DNA of 64,000 nucleotides from Colwellia psychrerythraea (lineage in GTDB: Bacteria > Pseudomonadota > Gammaproteobacteria > Enterobacterales > Alteromonadaceae), in NCBI RefSeq assembly GCF_000764185.1, contig NZ_JQEC01000047.1:1-64000 (forward strand). The letters are read 5' to 3'. Every line of letters begins with the position of its first letter. The first letter of the stretch is position 1. The position numbers were made by a program, and so were the translations under genes. The notes under the pieces are model-generated. The model worked only from the letters and a program-made list of their open reading frames with translations, was not told the DNA's origin and did no database searches. This document shows positions 56,535 through 64,000 of this stretch, one piece after another.

Positions 56535-56987
56535 GTTTCTTCCTTAGGAAAATGAAATTAAAAGAGCCCGGTACGCTTATTACAGTGTAATCGATAATTC
56601 TTTTAGCATAATAAATATTATGTCACATTATTAAAAAATGACAGCGCTGTCAATTGTTAGTGCTATTTGTTGAAAATTATTTTCTTTTACTAAAGATAAT
56701 ACCAATCCTAATAAGAAAGTGTGCACTTAGCGATAATTTAAAGGTATATAGACAAGGCAATGGTTGCAGGTAATGGCTATTCAGGATAATTGCTCCTGCA
56801 TTATCTAATAAACTGCATCCATGTAGCGCCCTTAGCAAAATCAATAACGCAGTATATAAACCTTTATTTTCATCTTAAGTAATGCCCTTTGGGAATGCAT
56901 TGGGCGGAATGGTATTAGACATAACAGTTCATAGGGTGCATAGTTAGATTAATGCATTTGGTTAGAAGAAAATATCGAGAAATTGCC
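56535..56987. other. gene-less stretch holding a MITE-like element
   Basis: Contains the nagB promoter region and the 220-bp element at 56697-56916. No frame with a start signal. Confidence 0.6.
56697..56916. mobile_element. MITE-like element with 12-bp inverted ends
   Basis: The left end TAATACCAATCC and the right end GGAATGGTATTA are inverted repeats with one mismatch, enclosing 196 bases without a gene. The subterminal TAATGCCCTTTGGGAATGCA is also palindromic in part. From memory such TAATACCA-bounded repeats are common in Colwellia and Pseudoalteromonas genomes. No target duplication is evident. Confidence 0.55.
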
Positions 56988-58445
56988 ATGAACAATAAAG
57001 CTTTACGTACAACTGAGCAATGGATTGAGTTAATCGCTAATAATGAGCTGCCTGCCATTACGTCGACCGCTAAACTGCTAGATAAATTTTCCAACGATGA
57101 TAAATCGTCCTTACCTAAACTCAGTGAAGCTATCTTACATGACCAAGGGTTGTCTTCATGTTTGCTCAAAGTTGCTAATAATATTCAGTACATCAGTGTT
57201 AATAAAGTAACCACTGTCTCGCGAGCAACTGTGGTATTAGGTATTCAAAGGGTTAAAAATATTTGTTTAACGGCAAAATTAGTTTCTAGTTTACTGGCCA
57301 CTAAAACGTTAGATATCAGTGTTTATGAACAATTAACTCAACTGATGGCTAATTCATTTTATGCCGGTATGTTAGCTAAAATGATGGTGCCTAGCTATAG
57401 CGAAGAAGTGCAAGAAGAAGTTTACCTTGCTGCTCTGTTATACCGTATAGGAGAATCCGCTTTTTGGAGTGCGGGTGGTGATACCGCGAAAAAAATAGCT
57501 AATTATAACGCTAAATCAAACCAGGATTTTAATCAATATTGCCAGCAAGAAATGGGCACTAGCTTTAATGATTTAAGTAAAGGTCTTGCCGGAACGTGGA
57601 ACCTGAGTGACTTGTTAATAAAGGCATTAGATCAGCCAACCACGCGTACTGATGAAGTGAAAATTATTTATTTCGCTGATAAACTTAGCGCAATTATTGC
57701 CAAACCGGCGGGCAATGCTGAAGATTACCAGCGCTTACTTGACGATATTGCTAACATCATGAATATTTCGGTTAGACAATTAACGGTTAGAATTGATCAT
57801 ACCCGAGAGCAAGCTGGCAAATTACTGTCATCGTACGGAGCCGAAATATTAACAGACAGAATTAAAAGTTTACCTACCAGTAAGGACTTTGAAGGCGCAG
57901 AGGCTACCGCTGGTTCGACAGAGCCAGAAAGTCGAGACAAGGCTTTATTAGATGGCTTTATGAAACTGACAAAGTTGATGCAAAACAGTAAAGATTTTAA
58001 TGAATACCTACAGTCAACTTTGGTCAGTATTGCCAATACTTTTGCTTTTGATCGCAGTTCTTTCCTCATGTTGGTTGATAATAGGGCTAGGGTTAAATCT
58101 CGCTTGGTGGTAAATAAAAGTGGTCAAGACGATGTCAGTAAAATTAGCATTGATATTAAACACAGCGATAATGTTATAGCGAGAGTGATTAACACCGATA
58201 CTGCAGCCTTAATAAATGATTATCGAGAAGCTCGCTGGCGTGATTTAGTTACCCAAGAGATTAGTGATTTAATTACTGAGGGTGCTATTGCCTTTGTGCC
58301 GGTAAAAATAGGTGGCAAGGCAATAGGTGTAATATGTTTGCAGTTGCTCACGCCCGAGGGGAAAGTAGAGACTCAGGACTTTCTACAAGTGTGTGCTTTT
58401 ATTGAACACCTTAATATGTGCTTAACCATGATAAAATACAGCTAA
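56988..58445 (+). CDS. HDOD-domain and GAF-domain signalling protein
   Basis: 485 residues. ATG 56988 is preferred over ATG 56952 for its context. Residues ~20-230 are an HDOD domain (LPAITSTAKLLDKFS, ILHDQGLSSCLLKVANN, YLAALLYRIGESAFW), a catalytically dead relative of HD phosphohydrolases. Residues ~330-480 are a GAF domain (FDRSSFLMLVDNRARVKSRL, AFVPVKIGGKAIGVICLQLL). Such proteins act in signalling or stress regulation; partners unknown. Stand-alone gene. Confidence 0.85.
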   Translation: MNNKALRTTEQWIELIANNELPAITSTAKLLDKFSNDDKSSLPKLSEAILHDQGLSSCLLKVANNIQYISVNKVTTVSRATVVLGIQRVKNICLTAKLVSSLLATKTLDISVYEQLTQLMANSFYAGMLAKMMVPSYSEEVQEEVYLAALLYRIGESAFWSAGGDTAKKIANYNAKSNQDFNQYCQQEMGTSFNDLSKGLAGTWNLSDLLIKALDQPTTRTDEVKIIYFADKLSAIIAKPAGNAEDYQRLLDDIANIMNISVRQLTVRIDHTREQAGKLLSSYGAEILTDRIKSLPTSKDFEGAEATAGSTEPESRDKALLDGFMKLTKLMQNSKDFNEYLQSTLVSIANTFAFDRSSFLMLVDNRARVKSRLVVNKSGQDDVSKISIDIKHSDNVIARVINTDTAALINDYREARWRDLVTQEISDLITEGAIAFVPVKIGGKAIGVICLQLLTPEGKVETQDFLQVCAFIEHLNMCLTMIKYS

Positions 58446-58477
58446 GCTAGCACCTGTTGAGCATTTACGGCGTTATC

Positions 58478-58508
58478 GCCTTTTTATGTTGAATAAGCAT
58501 AAAAAGGC
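58478..58508 (+). terminator. stem-loop after the HDOD gene
   Basis: An 11-bp stem (GCCTTTTTATG / CATAAAAAGGC) with a 9-base loop, 33 bases after the stop. No T-run follows, so it is a weak candidate. Confidence 0.4.
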
Positions 58509-58634
58509 TCTGCCTTGTAACAAATTTCTAACCAATGCCCAACAAATAGCTTAAAAAAACAACCTTAAAAGATCAACAGATCCTAATTGTAATTAGTTTT
58601 TTATGTATGACAGAGTGTGGCAAGCTTCTTTGTC

Positions 58635-58648
58635 ATTGTCGCGACAAT
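58635..58648. promoter_or_regulatory. palindrome upstream of the YcxB-like gene
   Basis: ATTGTCGCGACAAT, a perfect 14-base dyad 80 bases before the next gene. A possible operator; the regulator is unknown. Confidence 0.35.
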
Positions 58649-58727
58649 TAGTTACTCGTTTTAGCAAGTCTTCTGATAAACTAGCGTTAACTTTCTTTAC
58701 CGATGTACCTCAGTACCTGAACTTTCA

Positions 58728-59258
58728 ATGACTCAACCTTCAATTACTCAGTCAAATTCTTTTTCTGCCAGCTTTACCTTAGATAAAGCCCATTATAGTG
58801 AATGTTATAGCCAATCTAGTACGCTAGAACATAATAAAAAAACCTATTTTAAAGCAAATATATTAACTGTTTTTGGTTTGATTATTTTACTGTTTACCCC
58901 GGTAAATCCTTATGCTGCTTGGTTTGTTATAGCTTGCGGTATTCTCGAGACATTGAGTGTTTATTATCATAAACCTTGGTGGGTAATGAGACAGATGCTT
59001 AGTAAGGCCTCTGGTAGTGAAGTTACACTAACGGTTGATGAACAAGGCATACTAACGGAGTCATTCCATATAAATAGTCGTATTTTATGGACCGATGTTA
59101 CGGCTGTCACTGAAACGGAATTAGGCTTTGTTATTTATTTTAGCTTAGGTAAAAGCGTCACTGGCAAAGATATTGCCAGTAAAAGTTATATTTCTAAAAG
59201 TTGTTTGTCTGATGAAGCTAAAACTTTTATTGCAAATAAAAAGCCTATGGCTGAGTAA
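58728..59258 (+). CDS. YcxB-like membrane protein
   Basis: 176 residues. The pattern (TLDKAHYSECYSQS, then two adjacent membrane segments in ANILTVFGLIILLFTPVNPYA and WFVIACGILETLSVYY, then GSEVTLTVDEQGI, SRILWTDVTAVTETELGFVIYF and a closing DEAKTFI helix) matches the YcxB-like family, which has a PH-like cytoplasmic part and unknown function. The TauE-type gene follows after 33 bases in the same direction. Confidence 0.75.
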   Translation: MTQPSITQSNSFSASFTLDKAHYSECYSQSSTLEHNKKTYFKANILTVFGLIILLFTPVNPYAAWFVIACGILETLSVYYHKPWWVMRQMLSKASGSEVTLTVDEQGILTESFHINSRILWTDVTAVTETELGFVIYFSLGKSVTGKDIASKSYISKSCLSDEAKTFIANKKPMAE

Positions 59259-59291
59259 AGTAAGGTATTAAGTAAGTGAAGCAATATATCT

Positions 59292-60161
59292 ATGGGTAAG
59301 CAAGCCTTTATGCGGTTATCTAACCCTAAGTTCATTGTGCTATTTTTAGTATTATGGACAAGCTTATTGCTGAGCTCTAGTTATACCCTGAGCGAATTAG
59401 CTGATTATGGTCTATTTACCTTATTAGGTGCTTTAGGGGCTATTTTTGCTAATTCAACTGGAGCTGGCGGTGGTGTGGTGTTCATTCCCATGTTTACTCA
59501 GCTTAATTTTACCGAGCAACAATCCATAGCAACAAGTTTTGCTATTCAATGTTTTGGCATGACCGCCGGTGCAGTTACTTGGTGGCAGCATTATAAAACA
59601 GAAAAAACTGATTTACGTTTATGGCAAGGCTTTAAACGTATCATCTGTGTAACTAGTATTGCTTCAGTTATTGGCTTGTATGTGGTCTTTTATTTCCAAG
59701 CTAATTCTCCGGCAGCTTTGCATATTAGTTTTAGCTGGTTCTCACTGTTGCTAGGTTTTTTCATCATATTGACTATCTATTTTCTGCAACCGCACCGTGA
59801 GCGCAGCCAGTTATATTCTGTCGATTATATTGCACTGATAATGATTGGTTTGTTTGGTGGTGCCGTTACCGCTTGGTTAAGTGTTGGTGTGGGTGAGTTA
59901 TTGGTTATTTATCTGCTCTTACGTCATTTTGATATTAGTATGGCGGTAGCAGCAGCTGTTATTGTGTCTGCTATTAGTGTTTGGGCGGCAATTGGCCAAG
60001 TTCATCATGACGCTTATTGGCAAGTGGTTTTGTTTGCCGGTCCTGGCGCTGTATTGGGCGGTATTTTCGCTAAAACGTTAGTGACACATTTATCGGCAAC
60101 TAAACTTAAGTTATTTTTTGCGTGTTGGTTGTTGGTCAGTGGTGTTGTCGGGTTAACTTAA
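59292..60161 (+). CDS. TauE/SafE-family membrane permease
   Basis: 289 residues with about eight membrane segments and the family motif GAIFANSTGAGGGVVFIPMF near the N-terminus and LFGGAVTAWLSVGVGELLVI in the middle. TauE/SafE proteins export sulfite, sulfoacetate or related anions; the substrate here is not indicated by neighbours. Confidence 0.85.
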   Translation: MGKQAFMRLSNPKFIVLFLVLWTSLLLSSSYTLSELADYGLFTLLGALGAIFANSTGAGGGVVFIPMFTQLNFTEQQSIATSFAIQCFGMTAGAVTWWQHYKTEKTDLRLWQGFKRIICVTSIASVIGLYVVFYFQANSPAALHISFSWFSLLLGFFIILTIYFLQPHRERSQLYSVDYIALIMIGLFGGAVTAWLSVGVGELLVIYLLLRHFDISMAVAAAVIVSAISVWAAIGQVHHDAYWQVVLFAGPGAVLGGIFAKTLVTHLSATKLKLFFACWLLVSGVVGLT

Positions 60162-60204
60162 CTTAACTTAAGAAAAGAAAAAAATGATCTGTTACAAGTC
60201 TTAA

Positions 60205-60219
60205 TGAGAGTTATTCTCA
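60205..60219. promoter_or_regulatory. fbpA: Fur-box-like operator of the iron operon
   Basis: TGAGAGTTATTCTCA, an inverted repeat (TGAGA...TCTCA) related to Fur boxes, directly upstream of the -35 element of the iron transporter promoter. Confidence 0.5.
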
Positions 60220-60225
60220 AATACC

Positions 60226-60253
60226 TTGACAGCCTTTACTGTACTTGTACAAT
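60226..60253 (+). promoter_or_regulatory. sigma70-type promoter of the iron operon
   Basis: TTGACA (60226-60231), a 16-base spacer and TACAAT (60248-60253), 32 bases before the ATG at 60285. The Fur-like dyad overlaps its upstream side. Confidence 0.6.
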
Positions 60254-60284
60254 TCGCCCACAATATTTTATTGAGACACTATTT

Positions 60285-61304
60285 ATGTTGAAAAAATTGA
60301 TTAATACCTCACTTGTAGTATTACTTTTTACAAGTTTTATCACCAGTTTTATTGCTAATGCTAGCGAAGAAGTTAATGTTTACTCTTACCGACAACCTTT
60401 TCTTGTAAAACCTTTGTTTGATAAGTTTACCGAGCAAACGGGTATTAAAGTGAACGTGGTTTTTGCTAAAAAAGGTATGGCAGAACGTTTAGAGCGTGAA
60501 GGTAAATATAGTCTTGCTGATGTTTTACTAACCACAGATATTAGCCGCTTGGTTGAATTACGTGAAAAAGACCTAGTTCAAGCGGTTAACTCATCTATTT
60601 TAAGTGATGCTATTCCTAAGCAATATCAAGCAGAAGATAATACTTGGTTTGCTTTAACTACCCGAGTTCGTAATATCTATTCAGCGAAACGTTTAGGCAA
60701 GATTGATGTAAACTATGAAGATTTAGCCGATGAAAAGTATAAAGGACGTGTTTGTACACGTAGTGGTAAACACCCATATACTGTCGCCTTAGTTGCATCA
60801 ATGATCAGTGAACATGGTGAAGCTTATACTTTAGACTGGCTAAAGAAAGTTAAAAATAATTTAGCACGTAAACCACAAGGTAGTGATCGTGGCCAAGTAC
60901 AAGCAATACATCAAAATTTGTGTGACATTTCTTTAGGTAATAGTTATTACTTTGGTAAAATGTTAAAAGATGACAAGCAAAAAGTATGGGCAGATGCAGT
61001 GTATATCAACTTCCCTAACCAAAAAAATCGTGGTGCCCATATTAATATCTCTGGCGTTGCCATGGCTAAATATGCCCCTAACGCAAAAAATGCGCAAAGC
61101 TTAATGGAATTCTTAGTGTCTAAACCCGCGCAACAATTATACGCAGAAACGAATATGGAATATCCAGTTCGAGTTGGAGTTGAAGTGTCACCGCTTGTTG
61201 CTTCATGGGGCAGTTATAAAGCCGATGATTTACCACTAGAAGATATCGCTAAAAACCGCAAAATAGCTTTAAAGCTATTAGATCAAGCACAGTTTGATTT
61301 GTGA
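60285..61304 (+). CDS. fbpA: iron(III) ABC transporter substrate-binding protein
   Basis: 339 residues. Signal peptide (VVLLFTSFITSFIANASE) and the FbpA/FutA body: VNVYSYRQPFLVKPLFDKFT, KGMAERLEREG, the RVCTRSGKHPYTVALVASM segment and LGNSYYFGKML with the twin Tyr typical of ferric-ion ligands. It binds Fe3+ in the periplasm and hands it to the permease encoded next. The start is ATG 60285; an earlier ATG at 60204 would include the promoter. It overlaps the permease gene by 4 bases (GTGA). Confidence 0.92.
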   Translation: MLKKLINTSLVVLLFTSFITSFIANASEEVNVYSYRQPFLVKPLFDKFTEQTGIKVNVVFAKKGMAERLEREGKYSLADVLLTTDISRLVELREKDLVQAVNSSILSDAIPKQYQAEDNTWFALTTRVRNIYSAKRLGKIDVNYEDLADEKYKGRVCTRSGKHPYTVALVASMISEHGEAYTLDWLKKVKNNLARKPQGSDRGQVQAIHQNLCDISLGNSYYFGKMLKDDKQKVWADAVYINFPNQKNRGAHINISGVAMAKYAPNAKNAQSLMEFLVSKPAQQLYAETNMEYPVRVGVEVSPLVASWGSYKADDLPLEDIAKNRKIALKLLDQAQFDL

Positions 61305-62929
61305 TAGCACTGAACAATAGTAAAACATGGAAGTTATCTAGTTACTTAATCGCACTGGTACTTATAGTACCTGTGCTGGTTATGCTAGTCGGTGGTGTCA
61401 GTGCTTCAACACAATTATTTTCTCATTTGTGGCAAACTGTACTACCAAGTTATCTCGAAAACACCTTATTACTCGCCTTTTGGGTGGTGTTATTAGCATT
61501 AATCTTTGGCGTTTTCAGCGCCGCTATTATTACCCAAACTAATATTATTTTTAAAAAGCAATTACGTTGGTTGTTGTTACTTCCTCTGGCAATGCCTGCT
61601 TATTTAGTGGCTTATCTTTATACTGATTTATTTGATTATGCTGGCCCTGTTCAACGAAGTCTTCGTGCTTGGTTTGACTGGAAATCGCCAAGTGACTATT
61701 GGTTTTTTGATATTCGTACCTTACCTGGCGCTGCTTTGATGTTGGCGTTAGTGTTATTTCCCTATATATATATGCTGACTCGTGGCGCTTTTGAACAGCA
61801 AGATCAAAACCTAATTCGAGCCAGCCGATTACTTGGCTTAACCGCGAAACAAAGTTTCTTTAAAGTTGCACTTCCTTTGGCAAGACCTGCTATTGCGGTC
61901 GCTGCCAGCCTTGTGTTGATGGAAACCTTAGCTGATTTTGCTACTGTGCAATATTTTTCTGTGAATACTTTAACCACTGCAATATATGATACTTGGCTTG
62001 GTTATGGCGATCTCGGTGCAGCCAATGCTTTAGCGAGTGTGTTGATGTTGTTAGTACTGTTTGTGGTATTAGCTGAGCAAAAAAGTAGGGCAGGGCTACG
62101 TCATCAAAGTGCGCGCCCTAATTTGAATCGAGAGCTTATTAAGCTATCTCTTAGTCAGCAAATATTTGCCAGCATTTTCTGCTGGGCACTGGTCATTTTT
62201 GGGTTTTTATTACCGTTAACGTTGTTAATCGTTATGGCAGTTGAATACAGCGATGTAGCACAATTATCGGTGTTAATGTCTACCGGTATTAATTCATTGA
62301 AAATTTCAGTGATAGCGGCAACTGTAGCTGTATTGATTGCTTTGTCACTGGGTTTATATCAGCGCTTACACAGTGATAAATATCGTCAGCTTCCACTGCA
62401 AATTTCAGGCTTTGGTTATGCTGTACCAGGCACAGTACTGGCTATGGCTATGTTATCGACTTTGGGGCCACTTGATCATTGGCTCAATGACGCTGTTGAG
62501 TTTTTCGGCTTTACTCCGCCAGGACTCATTTTATCAGGTTCACTGTTTGCTATTATATTTGCGCTGGTTGTGCGTTTTTCAGCTATTGCTAATGGCACTA
62601 TTATTAGTGGCATAAAACAAATTCCACAATCTCTTGATTATGCTCCGGCATCATTAGGTGTTAATTTAAAAGGCAGTTTAACTAAAGTACATTTACCTAT
62701 TTTAACACCAGCAATACTGGTGGCTTGGCTATTAGTTTTTGTAGAGTCAATGAAAGAGTTACCTGCAGTATTATTATTACGGCCGTTTAATTTTGAAACC
62801 TTAAGTAGCCAAATTTATCAGCTTATTTCTGATGAAATGTTAGAGCAAGGCGCTTTAGGAGCAATTCTTATTGTATTGTTTGGCTTATTACCTATTGTGT
62901 TACTGAATAAGAGCAAGGAAAAAATATGA
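61301..62929 (+). CDS. fbpB: iron(III) ABC transporter permease
   Basis: 542 residues, a fused double permease with about twelve membrane segments and two binding-protein-dependent transport motifs (RASRLLGLTAKQSFFKVALP and YAPASLGVNLKGSLTKVHLP). It forms the channel for Fe3+ uptake with the proteins encoded on either side. GTG start; overlaps of 4 bases on both sides show tight translational coupling. Confidence 0.92.
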   Translation: MIALNNSKTWKLSSYLIALVLIVPVLVMLVGGVSASTQLFSHLWQTVLPSYLENTLLLAFWVVLLALIFGVFSAAIITQTNIIFKKQLRWLLLLPLAMPAYLVAYLYTDLFDYAGPVQRSLRAWFDWKSPSDYWFFDIRTLPGAALMLALVLFPYIYMLTRGAFEQQDQNLIRASRLLGLTAKQSFFKVALPLARPAIAVAASLVLMETLADFATVQYFSVNTLTTAIYDTWLGYGDLGAANALASVLMLLVLFVVLAEQKSRAGLRHQSARPNLNRELIKLSLSQQIFASIFCWALVIFGFLLPLTLLIVMAVEYSDVAQLSVLMSTGINSLKISVIAATVAVLIALSLGLYQRLHSDKYRQLPLQISGFGYAVPGTVLAMAMLSTLGPLDHWLNDAVEFFGFTPPGLILSGSLFAIIFALVVRFSAIANGTIISGIKQIPQSLDYAPASLGVNLKGSLTKVHLPILTPAILVAWLLVFVESMKELPAVLLLRPFNFETLSSQIYQLISDEMLEQGALGAILIVLFGLLPIVLLNKSKEKI

Positions 62930-63993
62930 CGGTGTTATTAACGATTCAACAACTTTCGGTAAAACTACAAGATAAAGTGGTTTTATCCGCGTTGGATTTA
63001 ACGCTTAATGAAGGTGATATTTTAGGACTTGTTGGCGCTAGTGGCTGCGGCAAAACAACCTTACTTAATGCTATTGCTGGTTTTAATAAACCGAGTGAAG
63101 GTCAAATAGCAATTGATGGCCAACTGCTTAGCGATGGTAGTCAATGTGTGCCAGCGGAAAAACGTCAAGTAGGTATGATTTTCCAAGATTATGCCTTGTT
63201 TCCTCATTTAACTGTAAAAGAAAATATTGCTTTTGGTATCGCTAAGTTAAGCAAAATAGAGCAAGTTGCACAAATAGATCACTTACTGACAATATTAAAG
63301 CTAACCGATCTTAGTGATAGTTATATTCATCAGCTTTCTGGTGGACAACAACAGCGTGTTGCTATTGCTCGAGCTTTAGCTCCTAAACCTAAGTTATTGT
63401 TACTCGACGAACCTTTTTCGAATATTGATGCTCGTCTTAGAAATGAATTAATGGTGGAAATAAGGGGCTTACTTAAGCAATTTAAGACCACGGCTATTTT
63501 TGTCACTCATAACAAAGATGAAGTCTTTACCTTTGCAGATAAAATGGCGGTGATGGCGCAAGGCAAGTTACTTCAATTTGATGCCCCTAGTGTTATTTGC
63601 CAATATCCTAATAGTTATCAAGTTGCTGACTTTCTTCAGTTAGGCAGTTGGTTACCTTGCCAAATGAATGCAACTAACGCAGAAAATTTATTAGGTAAAC
63701 TTGAGCTAGAAACAGAACATGTTGAGCAAGCTAGCCTAACTCATTTGTTGGTGAAACCATCACAACTTTTACTTAACGATAAGATTAATGACAATAATGT
63801 CGCCAATGCTAAAGTGGCATACATTAGCGTTACAGAGCAGGGCTATCATTATTATTTAAGTAGTATTGAAGTCTCTGATGCCGATAAAAAACTGGCTTTT
63901 AATAAATTAAGTTTGTATAGCGATATTGCGCTTTCATTAAATCAAAAAGTTAATTTAAGCATTAAACCTCATAAGTTTTTATTTTTCTCCTAA
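62926..63993 (+). CDS. fbpC: iron(III) ABC transporter ATP-binding protein
   Basis: 355 residues. Walker A GASGCGKTT, Q-loop FQDYALFPH, signature LSGGQQQR, Walker B LLLLDEPFSNID and the H-loop VTHNKDEVF are complete. A ~130-residue C-terminal TOBE-like domain follows. It completes the fbpABC set; the stop lies 8 bases before the window end. Confidence 0.95.
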   Translation: MTVLLTIQQLSVKLQDKVVLSALDLTLNEGDILGLVGASGCGKTTLLNAIAGFNKPSEGQIAIDGQLLSDGSQCVPAEKRQVGMIFQDYALFPHLTVKENIAFGIAKLSKIEQVAQIDHLLTILKLTDLSDSYIHQLSGGQQQRVAIARALAPKPKLLLLDEPFSNIDARLRNELMVEIRGLLKQFKTTAIFVTHNKDEVFTFADKMAVMAQGKLLQFDAPSVICQYPNSYQVADFLQLGSWLPCQMNATNAENLLGKLELETEHVEQASLTHLLVKPSQLLLNDKINDNNVANAKVAYISVTEQGYHYYLSSIEVSDADKKLAFNKLSLYSDIALSLNQKVNLSIKPHKFLFFS

Positions 63994-64000
63994 GCTATTA

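Noticed and set aside
60204..60284. Upstream extension of the iron-binding protein from ATG 60204
   Set aside because: That stretch is the Fur-like dyad and promoter, and the signal peptide begins at 60285.

Overview
The window looks like a chromosomal stretch of a marine gammaproteobacterium of the Alteromonadales, most likely Colwelliaceae (Colwellia or Thalassotalea type). The basis is AT-rich DNA, a maltodextrin locus built on a large TonB-dependent receptor, a PanP-type aspartate decarboxylase, BlaR1-TonB fusions and many small lipoproteins. This assignment is inference; there is no rRNA or other marker gene. No tRNA, rRNA, CRISPR array, integrase or complete insertion sequence was seen.

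Left part, about 1-13.3 kb: accessory DNA. It reads like an integron-type cassette array without an integrase. Single small or secreted genes (outer-membrane barrel, two TolB-like lipoproteins, a DUF3500 protein, short secreted proteins, a glutaredoxin, a serine hydrolase) are mostly followed by attC-like hairpins ending in a GTTATC/GTTATAT/GTTAGAT core. A second repeat family starts at the same GTTATC core. Two genes on opposite strands share a 152-bp leader. A decayed outer-membrane-protein gene, a DnaJ-related gene, a plasmid-like helix-turn-helix gene and a Crp/Fnr-YgjV pair close the region.

Middle part, about 13.3-42 kb: more conventional chromosome. It holds a methyltransferase, a divergent LysR/quinone-oxidoreductase pair, and a maltodextrin cluster (GH63 glucosidase, TonB receptor with a tryptophan-halogenase-like flavoprotein, two lipoprotein pullulanases, a thioredoxin-like protein and a LysR regulator). 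LacI-type operators with a TACGTA centre lie between receptor and pullulanase and before the second pullulanase. Embedded in it is a BlaI/BlaR1-like sensor pair that faces a lipoprotein gene across strong BlaI-type palindromes. Next come an acyltransferase and an overlapping FHA-protein/Ser-Thr-kinase pair.

Right part, about 42-64 kb: small unknown genes, a CadC-like membrane regulator and a small defence-type island (45.7-48.6 kb). The island carries a homologue of the anti-phage dCTP deaminase DcdV/AvcD. Upstream of it lies a 49-codon ORF where the AvcI/DifV inhibitory RNA sits in Vibrio, and its C-terminus looks like an added cold-shock (OB-fold) domain. Then follow dipeptidyl peptidase IV, an ABC exporter, a TrmB-like methyltransferase, panP, nagB, a 220-bp MITE-like element, an HDOD-GAF protein, a TauE-type permease and a Fur-type iron(III) ABC operon that runs to the right edge.

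The most interesting point is the deaminase with its putative RNA-binding tail and the conserved-looking small ORF in front of it. The second is the integrase-less cassette array with shared leader modules.
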